64,000 nucleotides of DNA, taken from contig NZ_JAUTBJ010000002.1 of the NCBI RefSeq assembly GCF_030819175.1, positions 3,743,001-3,807,000 on the forward strand. Reading direction: 5' to 3'. The notes below the pieces were generated by a model that was given only the letters and a program-made list of their open reading frames with translations, made no database searches and had not been told where the DNA came from. This DNA comes from Sphingomonas sp. SORGH_AS_0879 (GTDB lineage: Bacteria > Pseudomonadota > Alphaproteobacteria > Sphingomonadales > Sphingomonadaceae). Positions 56,296 to 64,000 of this stretch are shown here, in pieces. The position numbers were made by a program, and so were the translations under genes. Numbering within the stretch: the first letter of the stretch is position 1; each line of letters opens with the position of its first letter.

Positions 56296-58692
56296 ATGGT
56301 CGGGATACGGGGGATCAGAGCGGCGTCAGCGAGCATGTTGGCGTTGACGATCGCCGCCTGCGGGGGCGGCGGCGGGATCAGCAGTGCGGGCAGCGTAGCG
56401 ACGCCACCGCCGACTGGCGGCTCGACGCCGACGCCCAGTCCATCACCAACGCCGACGCCTGCGCCAAGTCCGACACCGTCGCCGAGCCCCACGCCGTCGC
56501 CGAGTCCGTCACCGACGCCGTCACCTACGCCCACGCCGACACCGGCTCCCACGCCAACGCCAACGCCAACGCCAACGCCAACGCCAACGCCAACGCCAAC
56601 GCCGCCGGTCTATTCGGCGCCGGTGCCGCCGCCGGCGGGATACGTAATTACCCCATCGGACAAGCAGCCGGTCCGCTCGGTCAACGACACGCCTGAGTTC
56701 CGCCGCAACTACGGCGCTAACGAGTTCATGAACGCCCTCTATGCGCTCGACAGCGGGCACATGGGCCAGGGTGTCACCGTCGCCGTGGTCGACGACGGCG
56801 TCATGAACGTGAACGGCGAGCTCGACGGCCGCATCGACCAGACGCTGTCGAAGGACTTCGGCTATGTCGTGGCCGCCGACGGCACGCGGACGAAGCGGAG
56901 CGAGTTGGGCAGCGCGGCGTCCGACCACGGGACGGCGGTCGCCAACATCATTGCCGCTAGGGTCAATGGCAACGCGACTGCCGGCTACGCCCCGTCCGCG
57001 ACGATCGTCGCGCTGCGGGTCGCCGACTGGGACGAGAAAACGCAAGGCGAGATTCTGTCGCACACCGATGAGGCCATCCGCTATGCGGCGGACAAGGGCA
57101 TCAAGATCGTCAGCAGCTCGCTGGTCGGCGGCAGCGCGGGCTGGACCTCAGCGACCGAACGGCTGGCGACGACGGGTGGCCTGCTCGTCAACTCGACCGG
57201 CAATTTCGGTGGCGCTGACCCCTATAATGCGCAGTGGATCACCACCGATAACCGCAAGGCGGTCCTGTTCGTCGGCGCACTCAGCCCGGCGCTGAACAAG
57301 TACGAGATCGAGGCCTATTCCAACAAGGCGGGCACGATGAAGGACCGCACCGTCGTCGCGGTCGGCGCCAATGTGACGACGCTGGTCGACGGCACGGTCG
57401 GCGTCTTCTCCGGCACCAGCTCGGCGGCGCCGGTGGTGGCAGGACTCGCCGCCGACATCCTGTCGAAATGGCCGCAGCTGTCCGGCCAGCAGGCGGGTGA
57501 CGTCATCCTTCAGACCGCCAAGGACATCGGCGCGCCGGGGCCGGACGAGGTGTTCGGCATGGGGCTGGTCGACTTCCAGGCGGCGCTGTCGCCGGTCAAT
57601 CCGAAACTTTCGAACGGCAGCACCCAGACCAGCATCGCCAAGTCCGTGATGGTGGTGCCGGGTGCCGTCGGCACCGCTGCGATCCAGACAGCGCTGTCCC
57701 ATGTCACTGTGCTCGACGCCTTTGGCCGTGACTTCACCGGCTCGATCGCCGCGCTGGTCGTCCAGCCGCAGGTCATGGCGGACCGCCGGATCGAACGTCG
57801 CGTCCGGCAGATGGGGCAGCAGGCGAGCCTAGCGTTCGGCGGCTTCAGCGGCACCATGGGCTATACCAGCGTCCGCTTCGGTCCCGGCCAGGATCAGGTC
57901 CGGTCCGCAGCGACGGCGGGGACCTTCGGCTATACCGACGGGACGACCGGGGTGCATGCGGCGTGGAATGCCGGCGATATGCTCCAAGCGGACGTGATGG
58001 GGCTGGCGCCTTTCGCCGATGGTGTGCTCGCCTATGTCCCGCAGGCCGGGACCAGCCTCAGCATCGATCGGGCGGTCGGTGGCGGGCGGCTCGGGCTGAC
58101 CATGGCGGCGGGTCGTGCCGCCGGTAGCGCCGCGCAGGCGATGACGCTGGCCTGGAGTCGTGGTGACCTCGATCTGCGCGCCTCGTACATCGACGAGGAC
58201 GGCACGCTGATGGGCATGCCGACCGGCAGTGGCGCGCTGCGGCTGGGACGCGGTGCCCGCACGGTGATGGTCGAGATGCATCACCGGATCGGCGTGACCG
58301 ATGGCTGGTCGCTGGAGGGCTATGGCTCGCTGGGCATGACCCGGCTGAAGATCGACGCCGCCTCGCTCGTCACCGGCGCCACCCCGATCCTCGGCAGCCG
58401 GGTCGGCGTGCAGGCGAGCGGCGTGGTGCCTGGCGGCCTGCTGACGCTGGGGATCGCGCAGCCGCTCGCCATCGAGGCGGGGGCGGCAGAGCTGACGCTG
58501 GGCACCGGCTACGACCTTGCGACCCGCTCGGTCATGTACGGCGTCACCCGCGCCAGCCTTGCCGGAGCCCGCCGCGTCCAGCTGACCGCCGGGTACGTCA
58601 CCCGCACCGCCATGCCGCTCCGCCTAGGCGTCATGCACGACGTCACCGACGGCTCCGTCGCCGCGCTCGTCGGCTGGCACACCGGCTTCTGA
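56296..58692 (+). CDS. Lipoprotein-type S8 subtilase with PT-repeat linker and C-terminal beta-rich domain
   Basis: The 798-residue protein starts [20 protein letters not shown] and has a lipobox (IAAC, then a glycine run), so it is probably anchored in the outer membrane. A Pro/Thr/Ser repeat linker spans about residues 30-110. The subtilisin domain has Asp166 (AVVDDGV), His211 (SDHGTAVAN), the oxyanion asparagine in STGNFGG and Ser375 ([11 protein letters not shown]). The last 250 residues are beta-rich and end in GWHTGF with a terminal phenylalanine, like an autotransporter barrel or a reduced version of one. The start at 56296 has GAGGA 6-7 bases before it; the ATG at 56290 is too close. 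A structured leader precedes the gene. Confidence 0.88.
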   Translation: MVGIRGIRAASASMLALTIAACGGGGGISSAGSVATPPPTGGSTPTPSPSPTPTPAPSPTPSPSPTPSPSPSPTPSPTPTPTPAPTPTPTPTPTPTPTPTPTPPVYSAPVPPPAGYVITPSDKQPVRSVNDTPEFRRNYGANEFMNALYALDSGHMGQGVTVAVVDDGVMNVNGELDGRIDQTLSKDFGYVVAADGTRTKRSELGSAASDHGTAVANIIAARVNGNATAGYAPSATIVALRVADWDEKTQGEILSHTDEAIRYAADKGIKIVSSSLVGGSAGWTSATERLATTGGLLVNSTGNFGGADPYNAQWITTDNRKAVLFVGALSPALNKYEIEAYSNKAGTMKDRTVVAVGANVTTLVDGTVGVFSGTSSAAPVVAGLAADILSKWPQLSGQQAGDVILQTAKDIGAPGPDEVFGMGLVDFQAALSPVNPKLSNGSTQTSIAKSVMVVPGAVGTAAIQTALSHVTVLDAFGRDFTGSIAALVVQPQVMADRRIERRVRQMGQQASLAFGGFSGTMGYTSVRFGPGQDQVRSAATAGTFGYTDGTTGVHAAWNAGDMLQADVMGLAPFADGVLAYVPQAGTSLSIDRAVGGGRLGLTMAAGRAAGSAAQAMTLAWSRGDLDLRASYIDEDGTLMGMPTGSGALRLGRGARTVMVEMHHRIGVTDGWSLEGYGSLGMTRLKIDAASLVTGATPILGSRVGVQASGVVPGGLLTLGIAQPLAIEAGAAELTLGTGYDLATRSVMYGVTRASLAGARRVQLTAGYVTRTAMPLRLGVMHDVTDGSVAALVGWHTGF
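56551..56603 (+). repeat. Hexanucleotide microsatellite (ACGCCA)n in the subtilase linker
   Basis: Nearly nine perfect ACGCCA units in a row encode (Pro-Thr)n in the linker. Because the unit is six bases, slippage changes linker length without breaking the frame. Confidence 0.9.
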
Positions 58693-58721
58693 TCCGACCG
58701 ATATCACAGGGAGAGAACCAC

Positions 58722-59465
58722 ATGCGTTTGACCATTGCGCTCGTCATCGGGCTGGCCGCCGTGCCCGCTGCCGCACAGCGGGCACCGATCACCAAGTTGC
58801 TCGATAAAATACCATCCGTCTTCGGCAGTAGACCGACGCAACCCGTCATCACCATGCCGGCCACACCCGTCATTCTCGGTCTGACGCGCGCTGCCGAACG
58901 CAGCGTTGCGGGTGATCCGGTGACCTTCGATCTCGGCGGCTTCCGCCTCGGCATGAGCGAGGCGGAGGTGTCCGAAGTCGCGATGTCCCGTAAGTTGATC
59001 ACCAAGGGCGCTACTCGTTTCGTCGACTTCGAAGGCCAGGTTCGCAGTGCGATCAATATCGCGGGTGGCGCTGGTGGAGCCCCGATTCGACGCAGCGTCC
59101 TCGGCGAGGCGACGCTTCAGGACGATGCGGGCGGGCGATATATGCTGCGGATGCTCGTCTGGCCGGATGGATCGCACCTGTCCGGGATCACCTATATCGC
59201 GCCACAAGGTACGGCGGCCGCCGAATGGCGGCAGATGCTCGTCACCAAATGGGGTGCGCCCCATCAGGAGAGCGGCCGTGACACCTTCTCCGCGCGCTGG
59301 GGAAAGGCCGGGCTGGATGGCTACCACGCCGACGCCGACGTCGGACTTCGTGGTGGTACGGTCGGCATTGGTTCCCCCGATGGATCATCCCAACGGCCAG
59401 CCGCGCTGGTGGCACAAGCGACTGATGCCTTCATCGCTGCCCGCGCCAGGAAGCCGACGCTGTGA
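58722..59465 (+). CDS. Exported hypothetical protein (247 aa)
   Basis: A signal peptide (MRLTIALVIGLAAVPAAA then Q) and a mature domain containing FDLGGFRLGMSEAEVSEVAM suggest a periplasmic protein. The phrase resembles the start of small periplasmic repeat proteins that read LGMSEAEV, but no family can be named with confidence. GGGAGAG lies before the ATG. It follows the subtilase by about 30 bases and overlaps the lipoprotein gene, so the three may be one operon. Confidence 0.75.
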   Translation: MRLTIALVIGLAAVPAAAQRAPITKLLDKIPSVFGSRPTQPVITMPATPVILGLTRAAERSVAGDPVTFDLGGFRLGMSEAEVSEVAMSRKLITKGATRFVDFEGQVRSAINIAGGAGGAPIRRSVLGEATLQDDAGGRYMLRMLVWPDGSHLSGITYIAPQGTAAAEWRQMLVTKWGAPHQESGRDTFSARWGKAGLDGYHADADVGLRGGTVGIGSPDGSSQRPAALVAQATDAFIAARARKPTL

Positions 59466-59860
59466 TGCCCGCTGCAATGAGGATGTCGTTGATGAATCGC
59501 TTCGTTATCCTGGCGATCGGCTGCGTCAGCGTGGGTGCCTGCTCGAAGACCGAAAAGCCTGAGGATGTCGCCCGCGCGTTCATCGTCGACAATGCGGCCG
59601 GGCGAGGTGCCGAGGTGCTGGAGCGGATCGACCCCGCTGTTCGCCCTCTCGCGGGGATGATGGTGGCGGCCGCGCCCAAGACGGCCACATCCGGTCCACC
59701 GCCTCATGGCGGCATCAAGACGGTAGAAGTGCTCGACACCAAGACCGTCGATCCCGATTATGCTATCGTTGAGACGGTATCGCATTTCGGTGACGGCACC
59801 GAGGTGAGCCGGACCGCGAAGCTGCGTCGTGTCGATGGCAAGTGGTACATCACCATGTGA
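59465..59860 (+). CDS. Small lipoprotein with DUF4878-like fold
   Basis: The protein has a short signal with lipobox (FVILAIGCVSVGAC then SK). The mature part, EDVARAFIVDNAAGRGAEVL then VETVSHFGDGTEVSRTAKLR and VDGKWYITM, looks like the NTF2-like domain of DUF4878 lipoproteins. Starts at 59462 (GTG), 59465 and 59492 (MNRFVILAIG) are in frame; the ATG at 59465 overlaps the preceding stop (TGATG). It converges with the relaxase gene. Confidence 0.7.
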   Translation: MPAAMRMSLMNRFVILAIGCVSVGACSKTEKPEDVARAFIVDNAAGRGAEVLERIDPAVRPLAGMMVAAAPKTATSGPPPHGGIKTVEVLDTKTVDPDYAIVETVSHFGDGTEVSRTAKLRRVDGKWYITM

Positions 59861-59929
59861 TGGACCGCTCAGCGTGACATCGTGCCCGGATCATCGATGA
59901 TCGGCGTCCGGCGTGTCGCCCCACCTCCG

Positions 59930-62518
59930 TTACCATCCGCATGACGCGGAGAGGTTTCGGGAGATGCGGGCGGCGCGGCGGGTTGAACGCCGTTTCTCGA
60001 CGATGGCGGGCGGGCTGTTTGATGCCGGCGCATCCTGCACCCCGGTTTGCCGCGCTTCCCCCGTCGGCGTGTCGGTCATCGTCAACACCGGCTTCGCCGC
60101 GGTCACAACGTCGGTCCCCGTCCGCTCGGCGAGCATCCCAAGGATGCGTTGAACCTTATCGTCATGCCGCCACGCCTCGACCAGTTCCCGCATGACGGCC
60201 GGGGCGGCCGGGACCAGCGACCAGCCCGCATCGCTCCGCACCAGCTGATCGGGGTGCGCCGTGGCATAGCTCGCGATCATGCCGTGCTCGCCGAGTTGCT
60301 GTGCCGCGATATCTTCGAGTTGGCGCTGCACCCGTTCGGTCTGAACATCGTCGTCACGCAGGCCGAAGGTCGCCAGCGTGTGCGCATCGACCTGTCGGCG
60401 ACCGTCGATCGTCGGCACAGGACGGCGTTCCCTTTCGATCGTATCCAGCATCGCGGTGGTCCGGTCGGCACGGTCGTCGTGCCGGACGCGTTCGAGGAGG
60501 GCGCGACGCAGGTCATCGTCGCCGATGCCGACCGCCGTCACCGTGTCACGCTCACGCGGAGGCAGGACGGACCAGTCGGGTTCGATCCGCTTGCCGTTCC
60601 GGCGATAGGGGCGCGGTTCCGCGTCGCGCAGGATGCGGCAGGCTTCCTCGACCAGTGTACGTCGAGCGGCTTCGGCGGCGTGTTCGGCTTCCACGCGTTT
60701 CGCCGCTGCGTCGGCGGCCTTGCGTTGTTCGGCTGCACGCTGCTGGTCGAGACGATGACGCTCGCGCAGGGCGCGGCCGAGATCATCGTGCGGCAGGCTT
60801 TCGATCATTTGCCGCGCCGCCATGGGCATGGCGGACAGATCGAGGATCAGGCGGTTGTGCTCCCGCCGATAGGGCGTCGGTTCGGCGGTGAGGATCAGGC
60901 GGCGAGCCTGTTCGTGCGCGTGTTGCCGGTCACGCGCAACGAGGCGCTGGTGGATCGCTGCGGCTGCGGCGCGCTGCTCGGTTAGTTTTTGATGCAGTAC
61001 CGCCGACGTGGTCCGACCTGCCACGATCGTCGCGACGCGCCGGGGCTGCATCAGCGCGGTCCGGGACGGTATGATCGGTGCCGGTACTGTGCCGATCCGC
61101 TCCGCGACCGTTCGAGCCGTGACCGCCAATGTCATCGCCGTGTTCCGCACCGCGGGCGACGGCCGATGCACGACCCGTCGCTGCTGGATACGCCGCAGGA
61201 TCGCCTGGGCGTGATCGCGGATCTTAAGAACGGCTTGTGGAGCGACGGGTCGCGCGACAGCCTTTGCTCGGCGGACTCGTTCGATCATCTCGCGGGCTGA
61301 CGTCGCGATGACCTTCGTGCGGGCAGTGATCGCAGCGGCGTGGGCCCGCAGGTCAGCCACCTGTATCTGCCGTTCGAGCAGACCTGTCAGCCGTGCATGG
61401 GCCTGCACCTCCCGTTCAACCCGTACCTTTTCGATCGCGAGCTCGTTGCTCTCGGCGATGACGGCATTGCGGGCGATGGCATGGACATGCTCGCCGCGTT
61501 CATGCGCCGCCATCGCAGCGGCACCGACATGCGCCTGCCGCTGGGCGTCGATGCCGCGCTCCTTGTACGTCTGATGGGTGAAGCGCTCGCGCCGCCCGGC
61601 CGCGCGGCAGGCGCGGTTCATGTGCGCGGCGGCTAGCGCCCGCATCAGCTTCAGGCCGTCCGGGTCGGTCAGGCCATTCACCTTCTCCTGCGCGATCGAC
61701 CATTCATGGTCGCCGGTGCGCTCGCACGGGCGCACCGAGAAGCAGATATGCGCGTGAAAGTTGCGCTGATCGCCCTTAGCGTCCGGCGTGTGGATCGCGG
61801 CGACCCACGGCAGGCCGAGTCGGCCGAAAGTCCGCTGGCAGAAATCCTCGACCAGCGCGCGGCGCTCGACCGCGGTCAGGTCATGCGGCAGGTTCCAGAT
61901 GATGCGATGCTGGACGATGGCATTGGCGCGATAGCCTTCCTCGACCGCCTCCAGCGCGCGCCAGCCTGCCGCGATCTCCTGCGCGTCCTTGCCCATGTTC
62001 GACATCGGCACGGAATCGATCGCGTCATCGCCGATCCGCTCGAGCGCGTCCTCGCGCAGAATATAGAGCGCGTGATCGGCGGGCAGGCCCGCGCGCCATT
62101 TCTTCGATTTGAAGCCGACGTAGCGAATGCGGAAGTACAAGGAGACGCGGCCGCGTTCGTCGACCATCGGCACTTGGTAGGTGCGGATGGCGCGTTTCGA
62201 CACGCCGGTGAGCATCGCCATCTTACGGGACGGTGCGGCGCTGCCCGTTTCCCGTCTGTCGGCCCAGGCCATGCGGACGCGCAGCGGATGGCCCCAGGCG
62301 CGCGCGAGTTCCTGATCGAGTCGGCGGTTGGCTGCCGCCTGTTCACGCGCTGCGTCAGCGTGCCGACGCTGGCGCAGCGCCGCGACGCGGCGGAAGGCGG
62401 CGGCGACCGTGCGCTCCGCCGCCTGGATACGGCGCTCGGTCCGCCCTCCGTCCATGAGCAGGCGGAAAACACGCGCGTCCGCCCGCGCCCATATCCCTTC
62501 CTCGGTCTCCAGCAGCAT
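59930..62518 (-). CDS. mobA: MobA/MobL family relaxase (MOBQ-type)
   Basis: An 862-residue mobilisation protein that nicks oriT and leads the transferred strand. The N-terminus is a helical extension (about 1-100). The relaxase domain follows: IVQHRIIWNLPHDLTAVERR, His243 in AAIHTPDAKGD and the metal-binding pair in NFHAHICFSV (His255, His257). QTYKERGIDAQRQAHVG is also typical of MobA/MobL. The C-terminal 500 residues are long, arginine-rich and helical, with two similar PYRR-containing repeats (ILTAEPTPYRREHNRLILDL; ILRDAEPRPYRRNGKRIEPD) of unknown function. No primase motif was recognised. It is divergent from the accessory genes across the oriT-like region. Confidence 0.88.
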   Translation of the reverse strand: MLLETEEGIWARADARVFRLLMDGGRTERRIQAAERTVAAAFRRVAALRQRRHADAAREQAAANRRLDQELARAWGHPLRVRMAWADRRETGSAAPSRKMAMLTGVSKRAIRTYQVPMVDERGRVSLYFRIRYVGFKSKKWRAGLPADHALYILREDALERIGDDAIDSVPMSNMGKDAQEIAAGWRALEAVEEGYRANAIVQHRIIWNLPHDLTAVERRALVEDFCQRTFGRLGLPWVAAIHTPDAKGDQRNFHAHICFSVRPCERTGDHEWSIAQEKVNGLTDPDGLKLMRALAAAHMNRACRAAGRRERFTHQTYKERGIDAQRQAHVGAAAMAAHERGEHVHAIARNAVIAESNELAIEKVRVEREVQAHARLTGLLERQIQVADLRAHAAAITARTKVIATSAREMIERVRRAKAVARPVAPQAVLKIRDHAQAILRRIQQRRVVHRPSPAVRNTAMTLAVTARTVAERIGTVPAPIIPSRTALMQPRRVATIVAGRTTSAVLHQKLTEQRAAAAAIHQRLVARDRQHAHEQARRLILTAEPTPYRREHNRLILDLSAMPMAARQMIESLPHDDLGRALRERHRLDQQRAAEQRKAADAAAKRVEAEHAAEAARRTLVEEACRILRDAEPRPYRRNGKRIEPDWSVLPPRERDTVTAVGIGDDDLRRALLERVRHDDRADRTTAMLDTIERERRPVPTIDGRRQVDAHTLATFGLRDDDVQTERVQRQLEDIAAQQLGEHGMIASYATAHPDQLVRSDAGWSLVPAAPAVMRELVEAWRHDDKVQRILGMLAERTGTDVVTAAKPVLTMTDTPTGEARQTGVQDAPASNSPPAIVEKRRSTRRAARISRNLSASCGW

Positions 62519-62645
62519 TGCGCGCCCTCGATCGTGACGCCGCAGGCTGGGGGGTGGGATCAGGAGCGGATGCGCCGTTGACCGGGGTCAACATTTCTTT
62601 CGCATCCCACCCCCCAATCCCTTCCTCGACTGCGGCCTTTCGCTT

Positions 62646-62823
62646 CGTAGGGACCGCTGCTCACCGCCGTTGCGGGGGGCGCTCCATTTGATCGATGCGG
62701 AACCGCGCGCCGAACGCGGGTTCCGGTCCGGCGTTGCGACCGGCGGTCAATCGCACACCCACGCATCCATCTTCAGCGAAAGTGGAGCGCCCCCCGCAAC
62801 GACCGGAATCGGAGGTCCGTATC
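62646..62823. other. oriT: Candidate origin of transfer with a perfect 19 bp inverted repeat
   Basis: CGTTGCGGGGGGCGCTCCA (62668-62686) is exactly inverted at 62783-62801, 96 bases away. The similarity extends outward imperfectly (GTAGGGACC against GGTCCGTA) to arms of about 41 bases. The stretch AGTGGAGCGCCCCCCG at the right arm resembles nick regions of MOBQ plasmids, which contain AGTGCGCCCT-like sequence. It lies between the relaxase and the divergent small genes, as oriT usually does. Confidence 0.55.
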
Positions 62824-62857
62824 GTCAGCCCGTCCATCACGGACGAGGAGAAGACCC

Positions 62858-63592
62858 ATGGAATATGACGCCATCGAAGCCCGCCGCCGCCGCGAATATG
62901 AGGCGGCCATCGCGGTAGAACGCAGGGCTGAGGAACGGCTGGCCGAGATCAAGCGAAGGGCGCGCAATGCCAAGGGGCGATTATTGTCGACCACGCGATC
63001 GGAGCAGTGGCACCGCATGGCCCTCGCGTGGCTCGAACGCGATGTGGGATACACGGGCGAAATGGCGGCGGCACGCGTCTGGCTGCGCCACCAGCCGCTC
63101 GACGCTTATATCGAGCTGGTCGCACCCTTCGCCGCCGCGATGCCGGGCGCCACGATCATCGCGGCCGAGGTTGCGGCGGTCCGTGCCCATCTCGACGAGT
63201 GGACGAAGCGCGGCGAGGCGCTACTGCTCGATCGCGCCAGCCGCGCCTATGCGGAGGACGTCGCGGGCTTTCGCGTCTGGCAGCGTGATCATCCGGACAG
63301 CAATGCATGGCGGCGCAAGGCGATGACGAAATCGCAGGGATTCCTGATCGGACGGATGGTGGCCGCGCTCGATCTCGAGCCGCCCGCCCGGATGAATCGC
63401 GGTGAGGCGCACGACTGGATCGAACGGCATGGCGGAAATCCACGGCTCGCCGGCCCGCCGGTCGATCCCGATACCCCGCACGGGCCGCCGCCCGCCTCGG
63501 CCGACGTCGCAGCCGCGTCGACCGGCCAGGTGATCAGCGCAACCGATCGACCCTTGCTCGACGACACGAGCACCGTGGGGAACGCGGCATGA
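62858..63592 (+). CDS. Hypothetical mobilisation-region protein (244 aa)
   Basis: Starts MEYDAIEARRRREYEAAIAV with GAGGAGAAG upstream. The N-terminal 45 residues are a charged coiled coil (AEERLAEIKRRARNAKGRLL). The middle is helical and includes VWLRHQPLDAYIELVAPFAA and VWQRDHPDSNAWRRKAMTKS. The tail is proline/alanine-rich. No family was recognised. As the first gene divergent from the relaxase it could be an oriT-binding or coupling accessory protein. Its stop overlaps the next start (ATGA). Confidence 0.65.
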   Translation: MEYDAIEARRRREYEAAIAVERRAEERLAEIKRRARNAKGRLLSTTRSEQWHRMALAWLERDVGYTGEMAAARVWLRHQPLDAYIELVAPFAAAMPGATIIAAEVAAVRAHLDEWTKRGEALLLDRASRAYAEDVAGFRVWQRDHPDSNAWRRKAMTKSQGFLIGRMVAALDLEPPARMNRGEAHDWIERHGGNPRLAGPPVDPDTPHGPPPASADVAAASTGQVISATDRPLLDDTSTVGNAA

Positions 63593-63921
63593 CCGACATC
63601 CTCGACGAAATCCGCTCGGTCGTCGTCGGCGACCGCGTCGAGCGCTTCCAGGGGTACGACGCGCTGGCGCGTCGTGCCGAAGGCCTGATCGGCCGGATGC
63701 AGCAGATCGAAAGCGCGCTGGGTGCGAACCCGCGCGACGCGGAAGAGGAGTGGCACGATCTGGCGACCGCCGCCGAAGCGCTCGTCGCCATCACGGCGGC
63801 GCAGGAAGCGTGGCTTGCGGATTACGACGCGGCGTTGGCCCGCACGGTCGAGCAAGCGCGCGGCGACATACGATCCCTCAACATCCAGCAAGGTAACGTG
63901 AACGCGGGAGACGATTCATGA
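63589..63921 (+). CDS. Small helical protein (110 aa)
   Basis: MTDILDEIRSVVVGDRVERF opens a mostly alpha-helical, acidic protein with two possible coiled-coil stretches (ALARRAEGLIGRMQQIESAL; ATAAEALVAITAAQEAWLAD). It is coupled at both ends by ATGA overlaps. Function unknown; same unit as the gene before and after. Confidence 0.65.
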   Translation: MTDILDEIRSVVVGDRVERFQGYDALARRAEGLIGRMQQIESALGANPRDAEEEWHDLATAAEALVAITAAQEAWLADYDAALARTVEQARGDIRSLNIQQGNVNAGDDS

Positions 63922-64000
63922 GCATCATCGACGAAATCGCCGCAGCGGTCGCGCAAGCCGACCTTGACGACGGCATCGATCCGTCGGTCGGTCTGCGGCG
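63918..64000 (+). CDS. Partial gene running off the window
   Basis: MSIIDEIAAAVAQADLDDGI opens at an ATGA overlap with the preceding stop. The first residues (M-x-I-x-D-E-I) resemble the start of the previous protein, so the two may share a short N-terminal motif. Only 27 codons are visible. Confidence 0.55.
   Translation, partial: MSIIDEIAAAVAQADLDDGIDPSVGLR

Noticed and set aside
56430..56620. CRISPR-like or tandem-repeat array
   Set aside because: The repeat is a coding Pro-Thr linker inside the subtilase; there are no unique spacers.

Overview
The window looks like about 64 kb of a sphingomonad (Sphingomonas or a close relative, Alphaproteobacteria, Sphingomonadales). This rests on uniformly high GC, the gene order ptsP - rodZ-like - ybgF - tilS - ftsH, three TonB-dependent receptors in sugar or phosphate loci, an EcfG-type stress promoter, and the long GC-rich inverted repeats between genes that are common in this group. 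No rRNA, tRNA or CRISPR array was seen.

Layout. (1) 1-18.6 kb is ordinary chromosome: sppA, a GNAT acetyltransferase, a TonB-like protein, pgi, glutathione reductase, a dienelactone hydrolase, then ftsH, tilS, ybgF, a rodZ-like gene and ptsP on the minus strand, a DUF4142 protein and an L-lactate dehydrogenase. Hairpin-forming repeats sit in many of the gaps. (2) 18.8-22.5 kb is the edge of a small island: a complete IS3-family element abutting a gene whose 5' end is now IS sequence, then a tightly packed HTH regulator, a 57-residue protein and a tyrosine recombinase. (3) 22.8-29.9 kb is an alpha-glucan or maltooligosaccharide locus: GH97 (apparently frameshifted), TonB receptor, LacI regulator and MFS transporter, with a LacI-type operator before the receptor gene. 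A ~60 bp direct repeat brackets it. (4) 30.5-31.1 kb is an IS3 relic. (5) 31.4-38.5 kb is a compact operon for N-acetylglucosamine glycans: TonB receptor, GH20 hexosaminidase, SGNH esterase and a NagX/HGSNAT-type membrane acyltransferase. The last three start codons overlap or nearly touch the preceding stop. (6) 38.6-44.5 kb is an insertion-sequence nest: an IS66 element inside an IS630 copy that abuts an IS3 fragment, then a chimeric, decayed gene, then a second, intact IS630 copy in opposite orientation.

(7) 44.7-47.3 kb carries a LuxR-type HTH protein with a C-terminal membrane anchor, two small companions (one with about four membrane segments), and a DUF433 / PIN-like toxin-antitoxin pair. 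(8) 48.1-52.4 kb is a TetR-controlled TonB receptor plus secreted metallophosphoesterase, with a palindrome in the divergent promoter. (9) 52.9-64 kb looks like part of a mobilisable element: four minus-strand genes including a DEDD-type 3'-5' exonuclease-like protein and two possible diverged relatives; a densely hairpinned leader of about 205 nt before a lipoprotein-type subtilase with a C-terminal beta-rich domain; two exported proteins; a MobA/MobL relaxase; and, divergent from it, small accessory genes that run off the window. Between relaxase and accessory genes lies a perfect 19 bp inverted repeat that is a good oriT candidate.

The most interesting unexplained signals are the structured leader at 56058-56263, the oriT-like inverted repeat at 62646-62823, the DEDD-like trio at 53.5-55.8 kb and the HTH/membrane triplet at 44.7-46.1 kb. 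All family assignments were made by eye from motifs; no database search was run.
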